NCBI RefSeq assembly: GCF_001864935.2
Contig: NZ_CP126267.1
Span: 372,001-436,000, forward strand
DNA length: 64,000 nt
DNA from: Curtobacterium sp. MCBA15_012
GTDB taxonomy: Bacteria; Actinomycetota; Actinomycetes; Actinomycetales; Microbacteriaceae
Direction: 5' to 3'
The position numbers and the translations under genes were made by a program. The notes beneath the pieces were generated by a model, which searched no databases, had not been told where the DNA came from, and worked only from the letters and a program-made list of their open reading frames with translations. Positions 1 to 8,287 of this stretch are shown here, piece by piece (positions within the stretch are counted from its first letter, which is position 1; every line of letters begins with the position of its first letter).

Positions 1-58
1 TGGCGGTGACCGGCGGCGTCCGGGGCTGCCCGCTCGCGCCGACCTGGCGGTGACCGGC
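1..58. repeat. imperfect tandem duplication at the 3' end of the LacI gene
   Basis: TGGCGGTGACCGGC occurs at 1-14 and again at 45-58. The sequence after each copy is also similar (a GGGGCT run followed by CGCTCGCGC), giving an approximately 44-bp unit. The second copy runs into the last codons of the leftward LacI-type gene, so the 3' end of that gene appears to have been partly duplicated. The left edge of the window cuts off any further copies. Confidence 0.5.
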
Positions 59-69
59 CGTTCGCGGGG

Positions 70-1092
70 CTACGCGCTCGCGCGCCAGACGACCTCGGTC
101 GGCAGGATCAGGCCCCGCGGTCCGTCGTCGGTCCCGGCGATCTGCTCGAGCACCTGGCGAGCGGCGTGCTCGCCCAGGGTGCGGGCCGGCTGGCGCACGG
201 TCGACAGCGGCGGGTCGCAGCGGAGGGCCCAGGCGCTGTCGTCGAAGCCGACCACGCCGACGTCTCCGGGGACCGAGCGACCGGCGCGCTGCAGGACGTC
301 CATCGCCCCGGCGGCCACGGCGTCCGATGCTGCGAACACGCCGTCGACGTCGGGCGCGCGGTCGAGCAGCTCGCGCATGCCCTCGACCCCGGCGGTGTAG
401 CTGAACAGGGGATTGCGTGCGACCAGGTCGGGGTCGAAGCGGTCGCCGAGGGCGGCGGTGAAGCCCTCGAGGCGGTCCTGCCCTGAGTCGCGGTCGAGGC
501 CGGACGCGAGCATGCCGATGCGCCGTCGGCCGGTGTCGACCAGGCGTCGGGTGATGGCCTCGGCGGCGGCGCGGTTGTCGATCGCGATGTACGAGGTGTT
601 CGCGGCGTCGGACGGGTGCCCGACGAAGCACGCGGGCAGCCCGATCTCCTCGATCGCCCGGGTCACGGGGTCGCCGTCGCGGGCGGAGAGCACGATCGCG
701 CCGTCGACGAACCCGCCGCGCAGGTACTCGACCACGCGCTCGTTGTCCCGGGCCGAGTCGACCATGATCGTGACGAGCTGCTGGTCGGCCTCGGACAGGA
801 CGGCGTTCGTGCCGATGAGGATGTTGCCGATGTTCGGGTCGTCGAGCACCTGGACGCTCGGCTCGTGCACGATGAGCGCGACCGCACCGGAGCGACGGGT
901 GACCAGGCTGCGGGCCGCGGCACTGCGGACGTAGCCCACCCGGCGGACGGCTGCCTGGACGGCCTCGCGTGCCTCGGCGGAGACGTAGGGCTCGTCGTTG
1001 AGGACCCGGGAGACGGTGCCGCGGGAGAGCCCGGCCTCGTCCGCGACGTCCTGGATCGTCGCACGGGAGCGCGCGGCTCGGACGTCGGTCAT
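70..1092 (-). CDS. LacI-family transcriptional regulator (CelR-like)
   Basis: The product is a 340-residue repressor. Residues about 11-60 form the LacI helix-turn-helix (IQDVADEAGLSRGTVSRVLN), followed by a periplasmic-binding-protein-like effector domain ending in a typical VGFDDSAWA... segment. The ATG at 1092 is chosen because MTDVRAARSRATIQDV gives the family's usual short N-terminus; the open frame continues far upstream but only as a shadow of the opposite gene. It diverges from a GH42 beta-galactosidase and sugar ABC genes. Two TGGGAGCGCTCCCA sites lie between them, the operator described for Thermobifida fusca CelR. It is therefore inferred to repress the GH42/ABC operon and be released by an oligosaccharide. 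The effector cannot be read from sequence. Confidence 0.93.
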   Translation of the reverse strand: MTDVRAARSRATIQDVADEAGLSRGTVSRVLNDEPYVSAEAREAVQAAVRRVGYVRSAAARSLVTRRSGAVALIVHEPSVQVLDDPNIGNILIGTNAVLSEADQQLVTIMVDSARDNERVVEYLRGGFVDGAIVLSARDGDPVTRAIEEIGLPACFVGHPSDAANTSYIAIDNRAAAEAITRRLVDTGRRRIGMLASGLDRDSGQDRLEGFTAALGDRFDPDLVARNPLFSYTAGVEGMRELLDRAPDVDGVFAASDAVAAGAMDVLQRAGRSVPGDVGVVGFDDSAWALRCDPPLSTVRQPARTLGEHAARQVLEQIAGTDDGPRGLILPTEVVWRASA

Positions 1093-1184
1093 CCCGCAAG
1101 CGTATCGGCGCGCGCGGCGCGGCCGGGTGCGGGGTCGCGGGGCCCCGGCCGGGGCCTGCGCCACGCCCTGCCTCGGCGCCCTGC

Positions 1185-1244
1185 GCACAACCGGAAGCAC
1201 CTCGCGCCGTGGTTCGCCGTGGCGCGACGCGCTTCCGGTTGTGC
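1185..1244. repeat. long inverted repeat between the LacI gene and its target operon
   Basis: GCACAACCGGAAGC (1185-1198) is matched exactly by its reverse complement at 1231-1244. The 32-nt spacer contains a further CGCGCC/GGCGCG pair. The structure lies upstream of the promoter region rather than at a gene 3' end. It could be a dispersed palindromic repeat, a regulatory site or a DNA cruciform; the sequence does not decide. Confidence 0.6.
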
Positions 1245-1310
1245 GGGAGCACCCCGCACCGCGGGGTGGCGGCGCAGCACCGCGCCCGGCCGCCTCCGAG
1301 CGGTGCCGTG

Positions 1311-1339
1311 TTGACAGCCACCGCGATCTGGTGTTCACT
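1311..1339 (+). promoter_or_regulatory. predicted sigma-70 promoter of the GH42 operon
   Basis: TTGACA at 1311-1316 is a perfect -35 hexamer. Seventeen bases later comes TTCACT (1334-1339), a weaker -10. The predicted start of transcription falls inside the first LacI operator (1341-1354), so repressor binding there would directly block the promoter. Confidence 0.6.
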
Positions 1340-1340
1340 C

Positions 1341-1354
1341 TGGGAGCGCTCCCA
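1341..1354. promoter_or_regulatory. LacI/CelR-type operator 1
   Basis: TGGGAGCGCTCCCA is a perfect 14-bp palindrome with the central CG step typical of LacI-family sites. It is identical to the operator reported for CelR of Thermobifida fusca. It begins one base after the predicted -10 element. Confidence 0.85.
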
Positions 1355-1386
1355 GAACCCTCCGATCCCGATCGGTCGGCGCAGTC

Positions 1387-1400
1387 TGGGAGCGCTCCCA
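1387..1400. promoter_or_regulatory. LacI/CelR-type operator 2
   Basis: This is a second perfect copy of TGGGAGCGCTCCCA, centred 46 bp from the first and lying in the leader before the GTG start at 1477. Paired sites suggest cooperative binding or a transcriptional roadblock. Confidence 0.85.
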
Positions 1401-1476
1401 CACAGCAGTACCTTCGCCGTCGAAGGGGTCCATCGCGACCGGACGGCGCAGACCGCCACGACCAGCGAGGACCACC

Positions 1477-3516
1477 GTGACCACCACCCTCCCGGCACCC
1501 GCCACCACGGCGCTCGGGCTCGGCTCGACCGGACTCGCGTTCGGCTGCGACTACAACCCCGAGCAGTGGGACCCCGAGGTCTGGGTCGAGGACGTCCGCC
1601 TGATGCGCGAGGCCGGCGTGAACCTCGTCGCGATCAACATCTTCGGCTGGTCGCACGTCGAGCCGCACCAGGGCGAGTACGACTTCGCCGCCCTCGACCG
1701 CGTGATCGAGCTGCTGCACGGCGCGGGCATCGGCGTCGACCTCGGCACCGGCACCGCCTCGACCCCGCCGTGGCTCACGACCGCCCACCCCGAGGTCCTG
1801 CCCGTGGTCGCCGACGGCACCACCCGCTGGCCCGGTGGCCGCCAGGCGTTCTGCCCGAGCTCCCCGGTCTACCGCGAGCACGCCCTCGCCCTGGTCCGCG
1901 CCACCGCCGAGCGCTACGGCGACCACCCCGCGGTGCAGCTCTGGCACGTGTCGAACGAGCTCGGCTGCCACAACGCACACTGCTTCTGCGACGTCTCCGC
2001 CGACGCCTTCCGCGACTGGCTCCGGAACCGCTACGGCACGCTCGACGCCCTCAACGCCGCGTGGGGCACCTCGTTCTGGAGCCAGCGCTACTCCGCCTGG
2101 GAGCAGGTCCTGCCGCCCCGCGCGACCCTCTCGTTCACGAACCCCGGGCAGACGCTCGACTTCGACCGGTTCTCGTCCGACGAACTCCTCGCCCACCACC
2201 GTGCCGAGGCCGCGGTCCTGCGCGAGCTGAGCGACAAGCCCGTGACGACGAACTTCATGGTCGCCGCGCACATCACGGCGCTCGACTACTGGTCCTGGGC
2301 CGACGACATGGACGTCATCGCGAACGACCACTACCTCGACCACCGCCTGCCCCGCCCGCACGCCGAGCTCGCGTTCGCCGCGGACACCACGCGCGGTCTC
2401 GCGAAGGGCGGCCCCTGGCTGCTCATGGAGCACTCGACCGGCGCGGTGAACTGGCAGCCGCACAACGTCGCGAAGGACCCGGGGCAGATGCTCCGCGACA
2501 CCGCGACGCACATCGCCCGCGGGGCCGACGGCGTCTGCTTCTTCCAGTGGCGCCAGTCGGTGCAGGGGAGCGAGAAGTTCCACTCGGCACTGCTCCCGCA
2601 CGCCGGGACCGACTCGCAGGTCTGGCGCGACGTCGTCGCGCTCGGCGCCGTCGTGGAGCGCCTCGGTGAACTCCGCGGTTCCCGCGTCGTCGCCGACGTC
2701 GCGGTCGTCTTCAGCTGGGAGGTCCAGTGGGCCGCCGACACGGAGGCGCACCCCACCACCGCGCTCCGCTACCTCGAGCAGGTCCACGCGTTCCACGCCT
2801 CGCTGACCGACCTCGGGCTCACCGTCGACGTCGTCGCGCCGGGTGCGCCGCTCGACGGCTACGGCGTCGTGGTCGTCCCCGAGCTCTACCTCGTGCGTGA
2901 CGAGCACGCCGCCGCGATCGCCGAGCACGTCGAGCGCGGGGGACACGTCGTCGTGACGTTCTTCAGCGGCATCGTCGACGAGACCGACCGGGCTCGTACC
3001 GGCGGGTACCCCGGGGCGTTCCGCGACCTGCTCGGCGTCCGCGTCGAGGAGTTCCGCCCGCTCGCCGCCGGGCAGACCCTGGCGCTGTCGGACGGCACCC
3101 GGGCGAGCACCTGGTCGGAGCCCGTGGCGCTGCGCGGCGCCGAGACGGTGACGTCCTACGCCGAGGGCCCCCTCGCTGGTTCCCCCGCCGTCACCCGCAA
3201 CACGCACGGAGCGGGCAGCGCCTGGTACGTGTCCACCGTGCTCGAGGACGACGCGCGGGCCGAACTGCTCCGCCGGGTCACCGCGGAGGCCGGCATCGCC
3301 CCCGACCCGCAGGCCGAGCCCGGCCTCGAGGTCGTCCGTCGCCGCGACGACCGGTACGAGTGGGTCTTCCTGCTCAACCACTCCGACCGCGAGGTCGCGC
3401 ACACCGTGGCGGGCCACGAGCTCGTCGCCGACCGGCCGGTCGACGGCACCACCGTCGTCGCCCCGGGCGGCACCCAGATCATCCGTACCGAGCACACCCC
3501 CGGAGCCCGCTCATGA
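1477..3516 (+). CDS. GH42 beta-galactosidase
   Basis: This 679-residue glycoside hydrolase family 42 enzyme is expected to cleave terminal beta-galactosides. The N-terminal (beta/alpha)8 barrel begins FGCDYNPEQW and carries the acid/base Glu in VSNELG (about E161) and the nucleophile Glu in LLMEHS (about E318). The cysteines in FCPSS and in CHNAHCFC match the family's structural zinc site. A trimerisation-type domain and a small beta domain follow. No signal peptide is visible, so it is cytoplasmic and probably acts on sugar imported by the downstream ABC proteins. The GTG start at 1477 follows GCGAGG. The stop overlaps the next start (ATGA). It is the first gene of the LacI-controlled operon. 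Confidence 0.95.
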   Translation: MTTTLPAPATTALGLGSTGLAFGCDYNPEQWDPEVWVEDVRLMREAGVNLVAINIFGWSHVEPHQGEYDFAALDRVIELLHGAGIGVDLGTGTASTPPWLTTAHPEVLPVVADGTTRWPGGRQAFCPSSPVYREHALALVRATAERYGDHPAVQLWHVSNELGCHNAHCFCDVSADAFRDWLRNRYGTLDALNAAWGTSFWSQRYSAWEQVLPPRATLSFTNPGQTLDFDRFSSDELLAHHRAEAAVLRELSDKPVTTNFMVAAHITALDYWSWADDMDVIANDHYLDHRLPRPHAELAFAADTTRGLAKGGPWLLMEHSTGAVNWQPHNVAKDPGQMLRDTATHIARGADGVCFFQWRQSVQGSEKFHSALLPHAGTDSQVWRDVVALGAVVERLGELRGSRVVADVAVVFSWEVQWAADTEAHPTTALRYLEQVHAFHASLTDLGLTVDVVAPGAPLDGYGVVVVPELYLVRDEHAAAIAEHVERGGHVVVTFFSGIVDETDRARTGGYPGAFRDLLGVRVEEFRPLAAGQTLALSDGTRASTWSEPVALRGAETVTSYAEGPLAGSPAVTRNTHGAGSAWYVSTVLEDDARAELLRRVTAEAGIAPDPQAEPGLEVVRRRDDRYEWVFLLNHSDREVAHTVAGHELVADRPVDGTTVVAPGGTQIIRTEHTPGARS

Positions 3517-4457
3517 CCACCACCACCCAGTCGCGCCGCGCGGCCCGGCCGACCCCAGGCGGGTCGACCGAGCGTCGGCGTCGAACCGGCGGGAGCTCGC
3601 GGTACCGCGGCGCGATCGCGATCTTCGTGCTCCCCTTCGCGGTGCTCTTCGCCGCGTTCTACCTGGCACCGATCCTCTACGCCGTGTGGGAGTCGCTGCA
3701 GAAGATCGAGCGCCAGGGCACGTTCGGCGCCCCGACGCAGGTGTTCGGTGGCCTGAGCCAGTACGTGCTCGTGTTCCAGGACACCGAGTTCTGGGGTTCG
3801 ACCCTCCGCGTGCTGCTGTTCGGTGTCGTGCAGGTCCCGGTGATGCTCGGGCTCGCGCTGCTGTTCGCCCTGCTGCTCGACTCCCCGCTGCTGCGCGGCA
3901 AGCGGTTCTTCCGCCTGGCGTTCTTCGCGCCGTACGCGGTGCCGGGCGTCATCGCCGCGATCATGTGGGGCTACCTCTACGCCCCCGACCTGTCGCCGTT
4001 CTCGTTCCTGACCTCGAACGTCGACCTGCTCTCGGCGAGCACCGTGCTCTGGGCGGTCGCCAACGTCGTGACCTGGGTCTACGTCGGCTACAACATGCTC
4101 ATCATCTACTCGTCGCTCCTGGCGATCCCGACCGAGATCTACGAGGCGGCGAAGCTCGACGGCGCGTCCCAGCTGCGCATCGCCCTGTCGATCAAGATCC
4201 CGATGGTGGTCCCGGCGATCATCCTCACCGCCGTGTTCTCGGTGATCGGGACCCTGCAGCTCCTGACCGAGCCGACCGTGTTCCGCCAGTTCACCTCGAC
4301 GATCACGTCGACGTTCACCCCGAACATGCTCGTCTACTCGACCTCGTCGGTGCCGAACTTCAACCTCGCGGCGGCGTTCTCGGTCGTCCTCGCCCTCGCC
4401 ACGTTCGTCCTGTCGATCGGGTTCCTCCGACTGACCCAGCGGAAGGCCGCCGAATGA
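3513..4457 (+). CDS. sugar ABC transporter permease (MalF/LacF type)
   Basis: This 314-residue inner-membrane permease has about six hydrophobic segments, the first starting AIAIFVLPFAVLF. The cytoplasmic EAA loop (EIYEAAKLDGASQLRI, from about residue 208) contacts the ATPase. The ATG at 3513 overlaps the GH42 stop by 4 bp and implies translational coupling. It pairs with the next permease and the lipoprotein at 5570 as a carbohydrate uptake (CUT1) importer. No ATPase gene lies nearby, so a shared MsiK-type ATPase encoded elsewhere is the likely energiser, as is common in actinobacteria. Confidence 0.93.
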   Translation: MTTTTQSRRAARPTPGGSTERRRRTGGSSRYRGAIAIFVLPFAVLFAAFYLAPILYAVWESLQKIERQGTFGAPTQVFGGLSQYVLVFQDTEFWGSTLRVLLFGVVQVPVMLGLALLFALLLDSPLLRGKRFFRLAFFAPYAVPGVIAAIMWGYLYAPDLSPFSFLTSNVDLLSASTVLWAVANVVTWVYVGYNMLIIYSSLLAIPTEIYEAAKLDGASQLRIALSIKIPMVVPAIILTAVFSVIGTLQLLTEPTVFRQFTSTITSTFTPNMLVYSTSSVPNFNLAAAFSVVLALATFVLSIGFLRLTQRKAAE

Positions 4458-5404
4458 CCGTCAACGCACCCTCCCGACGCGACCTCGTCGCCGACGCGGG
4501 CCGACCGCTCGAGCCGAACCGCGCCTCCCGTCCGCACCAGCGCGGAGCGCGCGGTCCCCGCGAGAGCGTCATCTCGCGCAGCGCCGCGATGCTCGTGATG
4601 GGCGTCTTCACCCTGTACTTCCTGCTGCCGATCTTCTGGCTGCTGGTGTCGTCGACCAAGACGGCCGCGAACTTCAACACGACGTTCTCGCTGTGGTTCA
4701 GCGCGACCTCGGTGCAGGACTCCCTCGGCAACCTCGTCGAGCTGTTCACCCGGCAGGACGGCGTCTACCTGCGCTGGATGGCCAACAGCATCGCGTACGC
4801 CGGGGTCGCCGGACTGCTCGGGACCGTGCTGTCGGCGATGTGCGGCTACGCCCTCGCGAAGTACCGGTTCCGCGGCCGCGAGGCCCTGTTCAACGTGTTC
4901 CTCGGCGGCGTGCTCGTGCCGGCGACCGCGCTGGCCCTGCCGCTGTTCCTCATCTTCAGCCAGGTCGACCTGACCGACACGTTCTGGTCGGTGTTCCTGC
5001 CGAGCATCGTCAGCCCGTTCGGCGTGTACCTGTCCCGGCTGTTCGCGGCGTCGAGCGTCCCGGACGAGATCATCGAGGCCGCGCGCATCGACGGGTCGGG
5101 CGAGATCCGGACGTTCTTCACCGTGGCGGTGCGGCTCATGTCGCCCGCGCTCGTGACGATCTTCCTGTTCCAGTTCGTCGCCGTGTGGAACAACTTCTTC
5201 CTGCCGCTCGTGATGCTCCGGGACACGTCGCTGTTCCCGGTCACCCTCGGCCTCTACACGTGGAACTCGAGCGTGAACCAGTACCCGGACCTGCGCACGC
5301 TCGTGCTCATCGGGTCGTTCGTCTCGATCATCCCGCTGCTCGTCGCCTTCCTCTCCCTGCAGCGCTTCTGGCGGTCCGGCCTCGGCGCCGGCGGCCTGAA
5401 GTAG
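4454..5404 (+). CDS. sugar ABC transporter permease (MalG/LacG type)
   Basis: This 316-residue permease has a long basic N-terminus (about residues 1-40) before the first membrane span (AAMLVMGVFTLYFLLPIFW). The EAA loop EIIEAARIDGSGEIRT starts near residue 205. It overlaps the preceding permease by ATGA and should form a heterodimer with it. The uptake substrate is inferred from the GH42 neighbour to be a beta-galactoside or galacto-oligosaccharide. Confidence 0.93.
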   Translation: MTVNAPSRRDLVADAGRPLEPNRASRPHQRGARGPRESVISRSAAMLVMGVFTLYFLLPIFWLLVSSTKTAANFNTTFSLWFSATSVQDSLGNLVELFTRQDGVYLRWMANSIAYAGVAGLLGTVLSAMCGYALAKYRFRGREALFNVFLGGVLVPATALALPLFLIFSQVDLTDTFWSVFLPSIVSPFGVYLSRLFAASSVPDEIIEAARIDGSGEIRTFFTVAVRLMSPALVTIFLFQFVAVWNNFFLPLVMLRDTSLFPVTLGLYTWNSSVNQYPDLRTLVLIGSFVSIIPLLVAFLSLQRFWRSGLGAGGLK

Positions 5405-5569
5405 CCCGAACCGGCTCCCGGCCTCCGGCGCCCGGCTCCCGGCCACCGGCGCCCGGCCCCGGCCACCGGCACCCGGCCCCGGCCCCCGGCCCCCGCCGCT
5501 GGCCCGGGGCACCCGGACCGGCTCAAGACCCTCCCGACGCACCACCCCTCACATCCGAACGGAAACAGC
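5405..5569. repeat. CCGGC-rich degenerate repeat tract before the binding-protein gene
   Basis: About 100 bp (roughly 5410-5515) consists of degenerate repeats of CCGGCNCCCGGC type between the second permease and the solute-binding lipoprotein. Such a tract could fold in the mRNA and help set the higher expression of binding protein relative to permeases. No clean terminator hairpin is seen. The 3' part contains the lipoprotein ribosome-binding region. Confidence 0.5.
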
Positions 5570-6904
5570 ATGAAGACAACGAAGTTCCTCAGTGCAGCCG
5601 CGATCGCCGTCGCGGCGACCGTCGCCCTCGCCGGCTGCAGCGCCGGCGGCTCCGGCAGCAGCGGCTCCGACTCCGCGGCCTCGAGCTGCAAGCCCTCGGG
5701 CGGCAAGGTCACCCTCGACTTCACGACGTGGGTGCCGAACATGGACAAGGTCGTCGAGATCTGGAACAAGGAGAACCCGGACATCCAGGTCAAGGTCTCC
5801 ATCGTCGCGAACGGCAACAGCGGCACGTACCAGAACTTCTTCAACCAGCTGAAGGCCAAGCAGGCGCCGGACATCGGCCAGGTCGAGTACGACTCGCTGC
5901 CGGCCTTCCGCGTGCAGGGCGGCCTGCAGGACATCGGCGCGTGCGCCGGGGTCGCCGCCGCGAAGAAGGACTTCTCCGAGGGCCTCTGGAACCAGGTCAC
6001 CTTCGGTGAGTCGAAGTCGGTCTACGCCGTGCCGCAGGACTCCGGGCCGATGGCGCTGTACTACCGCAAGGACCTGTTCGAGCAGGCCGGCATCCCCGTC
6101 CCGACGACGTGGGACGAGTACGCCAAGGCCGCCGAGGAGATCAAGGCCAAGGGCGGCAACATCACGAACTTCGCCAAGGGCGACGTCAACCAGTTCGCCG
6201 GGCTCGTCTCGCAGGCCGGCGGCCAGTGGTTCTCGAACACGGGCGACCAGTGGGACGTCAACCTGACCGACAGCGCGTCGAAGAAGGTCGCCGACTACTG
6301 GCAGGACCTCATCGACAAGAAGCTCGTCAACACCGTCCCGAGCTTCACCGACCAGTGGAACGCCGCGTACGACAGCGGCCAGGACTGGACCTGGGTCTCC
6401 GCGGTCTGGGGCGCCAACACCATCTCGAGCGGTGCGCCGTCGACCTCGGGCAAGTGGGCCGTCGCCCCGATGCCGCAGTGGAAGTCGGGTGACAGCAAGT
6501 CGGCCGCGTGGGGCGGCTCGTCCAACGTCGTGTTCGCGGGTGGCAAGCACCCGGCCGAGGCGTCGAAGTTCCTCGTCTGGCTGAACACCTCGACCGAGGC
6601 GCTGTCCGCCCTGAACAAGGAGGCGAACCTCTACCCGGCGTCCTCGACCGGTGCCGACCTGCCGGCGCTCACCGAGGGCCTGCCCTTCTACGGCAACCAG
6701 AAGATCTACGAGGAGTTCGCCTCGGCCGCGAAGGACATCCAGCCCTTCACCTGGGGCCCCACGATGACGCAGACCTACGCGGACGTGTCGGACGGCTTCG
6801 GCCAGGCCGCGTCCGGGCAGGGCACGCTCACCGAGGCGCTCGAGAACGGGCAGTCGAAGACGATCGCGGCGCTCAAGGCGCAGTCGATCCCGGTCAAGGG
6901 CTGA
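5570..6904 (+). CDS. sugar ABC transporter substrate-binding lipoprotein
   Basis: This 444-residue extracellular solute-binding protein (SBP_bac_1 family) has a lipoprotein signal peptide with lipobox LAGC and Cys at about residue 23. A Gly/Ser-rich linker is followed by the mature domain (VTLDFTTWVPNMDKVVEIWN...), which contains the family's typical DSGPMALYYRKDLFEQAGI segment. It would be anchored on the outer face of the membrane and deliver sugar to the two upstream permeases. It is last in the operon, separated by a repeat tract and followed by a strong palindrome. Confidence 0.93.
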   Translation: MKTTKFLSAAAIAVAATVALAGCSAGGSGSSGSDSAASSCKPSGGKVTLDFTTWVPNMDKVVEIWNKENPDIQVKVSIVANGNSGTYQNFFNQLKAKQAPDIGQVEYDSLPAFRVQGGLQDIGACAGVAAAKKDFSEGLWNQVTFGESKSVYAVPQDSGPMALYYRKDLFEQAGIPVPTTWDEYAKAAEEIKAKGGNITNFAKGDVNQFAGLVSQAGGQWFSNTGDQWDVNLTDSASKKVADYWQDLIDKKLVNTVPSFTDQWNAAYDSGQDWTWVSAVWGANTISSGAPSTSGKWAVAPMPQWKSGDSKSAAWGGSSNVVFAGGKHPAEASKFLVWLNTSTEALSALNKEANLYPASSTGADLPALTEGLPFYGNQKIYEEFASAAKDIQPFTWGPTMTQTYADVSDGFGQAASGQGTLTEALENGQSKTIAALKAQSIPVKG

Positions 6905-6955
6905 AGCGCTGAAGCGCTGACGCGCTGACGCGCTGACGCGCTGACGCGCTGACGC
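6900..6955. repeat. 8-bp tandem array (GCTGAAGC/GCTGACGC), seven units
   Basis: Seven head-to-tail 8-bp units occupy 6900-6955: two GCTGAAGC followed by five GCTGACGC. The array begins at the last Gly codon and stop codon of the binding-protein gene and ends immediately before a strong palindrome. Single GCTGACGC units also precede related palindromes at 9.7 and 20.6 kb, so the motif seems to belong to that element family and has expanded here by slippage. Confidence 0.8.
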
Positions 6956-6956
6956 G

Positions 6957-6996
6957 GACGGGAGGCACGGTGCCGGCTGGCACCGTGCCTCCCGTC
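6957..6996. terminator. palindromic 3'-end element, copy 1
   Basis: An 18-bp perfect stem (6957-6974 with 6979-6996, core GACGGGAGGCACGGTGCC) closes a GGCT loop. It lies between the convergent binding-protein gene and the DUF4190 gene, so it may end transcripts from both sides. There is no T-run. The stem sequence is shared with copies at 9.8, 20.6, 26.2, 36.6, 51.7, 57.2 and 62.4 kb. Confidence 0.75.
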
Positions 6997-7093
6997 ACGT
7001 CGTGGGTCGCGCGGGAGGCGCCGGTCGCGTCCGTCGTGCGGGTCGCGTCCGTCGAGCCGGCTGGGCCCGTCGTGCCGGCTGCGTCCGTCGTGG

Positions 7094-7522
7094 CTAGGGG
7101 CTGGTCGTGCCGCTCGTCGCCGCCGCCCCGAACAGGCCGAACCCGAAGACGAGCATGACCACGAGCAGCACGGCCCACCCGGCCACGATGATGCCGTTCA
7201 GGATGATCCCGGTGATGGCCATCCCTCGACCGGCCGGCTCCTTCCGGATGCCGACGAAGCCGAGGACCAGCCCGATCACCGGGACGATCAGCGTGAACCC
7301 CGCGACGATCGACACCAGGCCGAGCACCATGCTCGTGATGCTCAGGCCGCGCGGCGGAGCGGGCTGGTACGCGTTCACGACGACCTGCTGCCCGTACGGC
7401 TGACCGTACTGCTGCTGGCCGAACTGCTGGCCGTGCTGCTGCTGCCCCTGCTGCTGCGTCCCCGCGGTCTGCTGCCAGGCCTGCTGCTCGGGCGTGGTCG
7501 GTCGTCGGTCGTCGTCGCTCAT
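7094..7522 (-). CDS. DUF4190 domain membrane protein
   Basis: This is a 142-residue protein of unknown function. Residues about 10-50 are very Gln-rich and likely disordered (QQQGQQQHGQQFGQQQYG). Two hydrophobic segments follow (about 60-90 and 100-130), separated by GIRKEPAGRGMAITGIILNG, the characteristic DUF4190 motif. The soluble tail would be cytoplasmic or surface-facing depending on topology. It is transcribed alone, convergent with the binding-protein gene. No function is assigned to the family. Confidence 0.85.
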   Translation of the reverse strand: MSDDDRRPTTPEQQAWQQTAGTQQQGQQQHGQQFGQQQYGQPYGQQVVVNAYQPAPPRGLSITSMVLGLVSIVAGFTLIVPVIGLVLGFVGIRKEPAGRGMAITGIILNGIIVAGWAVLLVVMLVFGFGLFGAAATSGTTSP

Positions 7523-7598
7523 CGTGATCCCCTCGTCGTGATGGTCCCCGCACCCTACCGGCAGCCGACGACGTCGCGGCGGTCGGACGGTCGGGCGG

Positions 7599-8207
7599 TC
7601 AGACGGTGAGGGCCGCCGCGAGCCCGCGCACGAGCACCGTGCGAGCCCGTTCGGTCGCGACGCCGTCCGGGTCGCTCCACGCCGCGCGGCCGAGACCGTC
7701 GATCAGGGCGAGCACGGCGTCCGCCACCACCTCGGCGGGTTCGGTCAGGCGCACGCCGGTCCGGGTCGTCCACCGTTCGACCCCGGCGGCGACGCCCTCG
7801 CGCCAGACCCGTCGTTCCTCGGCGACCAGGACGTCGTCGTCCGCGAGTGCCGGCCCGCTGACCGCCTCGAGCAGCAGGAAGCGCTCGGGTTCGGCGCGGA
7901 CGAGCTCGAGCCACGCGGCGACGGCTGCGTCGAGCGCCCCGGCGAGGTCGGCATGGGCGTCGGCGGCCGCGAGCACCCGGGGGAGGACGTCGCGTGCCTG
8001 CCGGTCGAGCAGCGCGACGACGAGGTTCCGCCGCGCCCCGAAGGCGTAGTGCACGACACCGTGCGCGACCCCGGCCCGCTCGGCGACGGCACGGGTCGTG
8101 AGCGCGTCGAGGCCCCCGTCGCGCACGACCAGCGCAGCGGCGTCGAGCAGCTCGTCGCGGCGCGCGGCGCGGCTGCGGTAGGCGCGGGGTCCGGGTCCAG
8201 GGGGCAT
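7599..8207 (-). CDS. TetR-family transcriptional regulator
   Basis: This 202-residue protein has an N-terminal TetR helix-turn-helix (LTTRAVAERAGVAHGVVHYAFG, about residues 36-57) and a helical ligand-binding domain. The ATG at 8207 (MPPGPGPRAYRSRAARRDELLDAA) is preferred; the frame stays open 19 codons further upstream but would overlap the divergent promoter. It lies 80 bp from, and divergent to, a GNAT acetyltransferase and probably controls that gene and itself. The ligand is unknown. Confidence 0.9.
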   Translation of the reverse strand: MPPGPGPRAYRSRAARRDELLDAAALVVRDGGLDALTTRAVAERAGVAHGVVHYAFGARRNLVVALLDRQARDVLPRVLAAADAHADLAGALDAAVAAWLELVRAEPERFLLLEAVSGPALADDDVLVAEERRVWREGVAAGVERWTTRTGVRLTEPAEVVADAVLALIDGLGRAAWSDPDGVATERARTVLVRGLAAALTV

Positions 8208-8287
8208 CACAGGCAGCGTACGGCCCGTGCCCAGGAGCGGACGGGAAACTCGATCTGGCCACACGGCCGAATCAAGGAGGAGACCCG

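Noticed and set aside
70..3495. 1,141-codon leftward frame spanning the LacI gene and the opposite strand of the GH42 gene
   Set aside because: Only the last 340 codons match a protein family (LacI); the rest is antisense to a clear GH42 gene.
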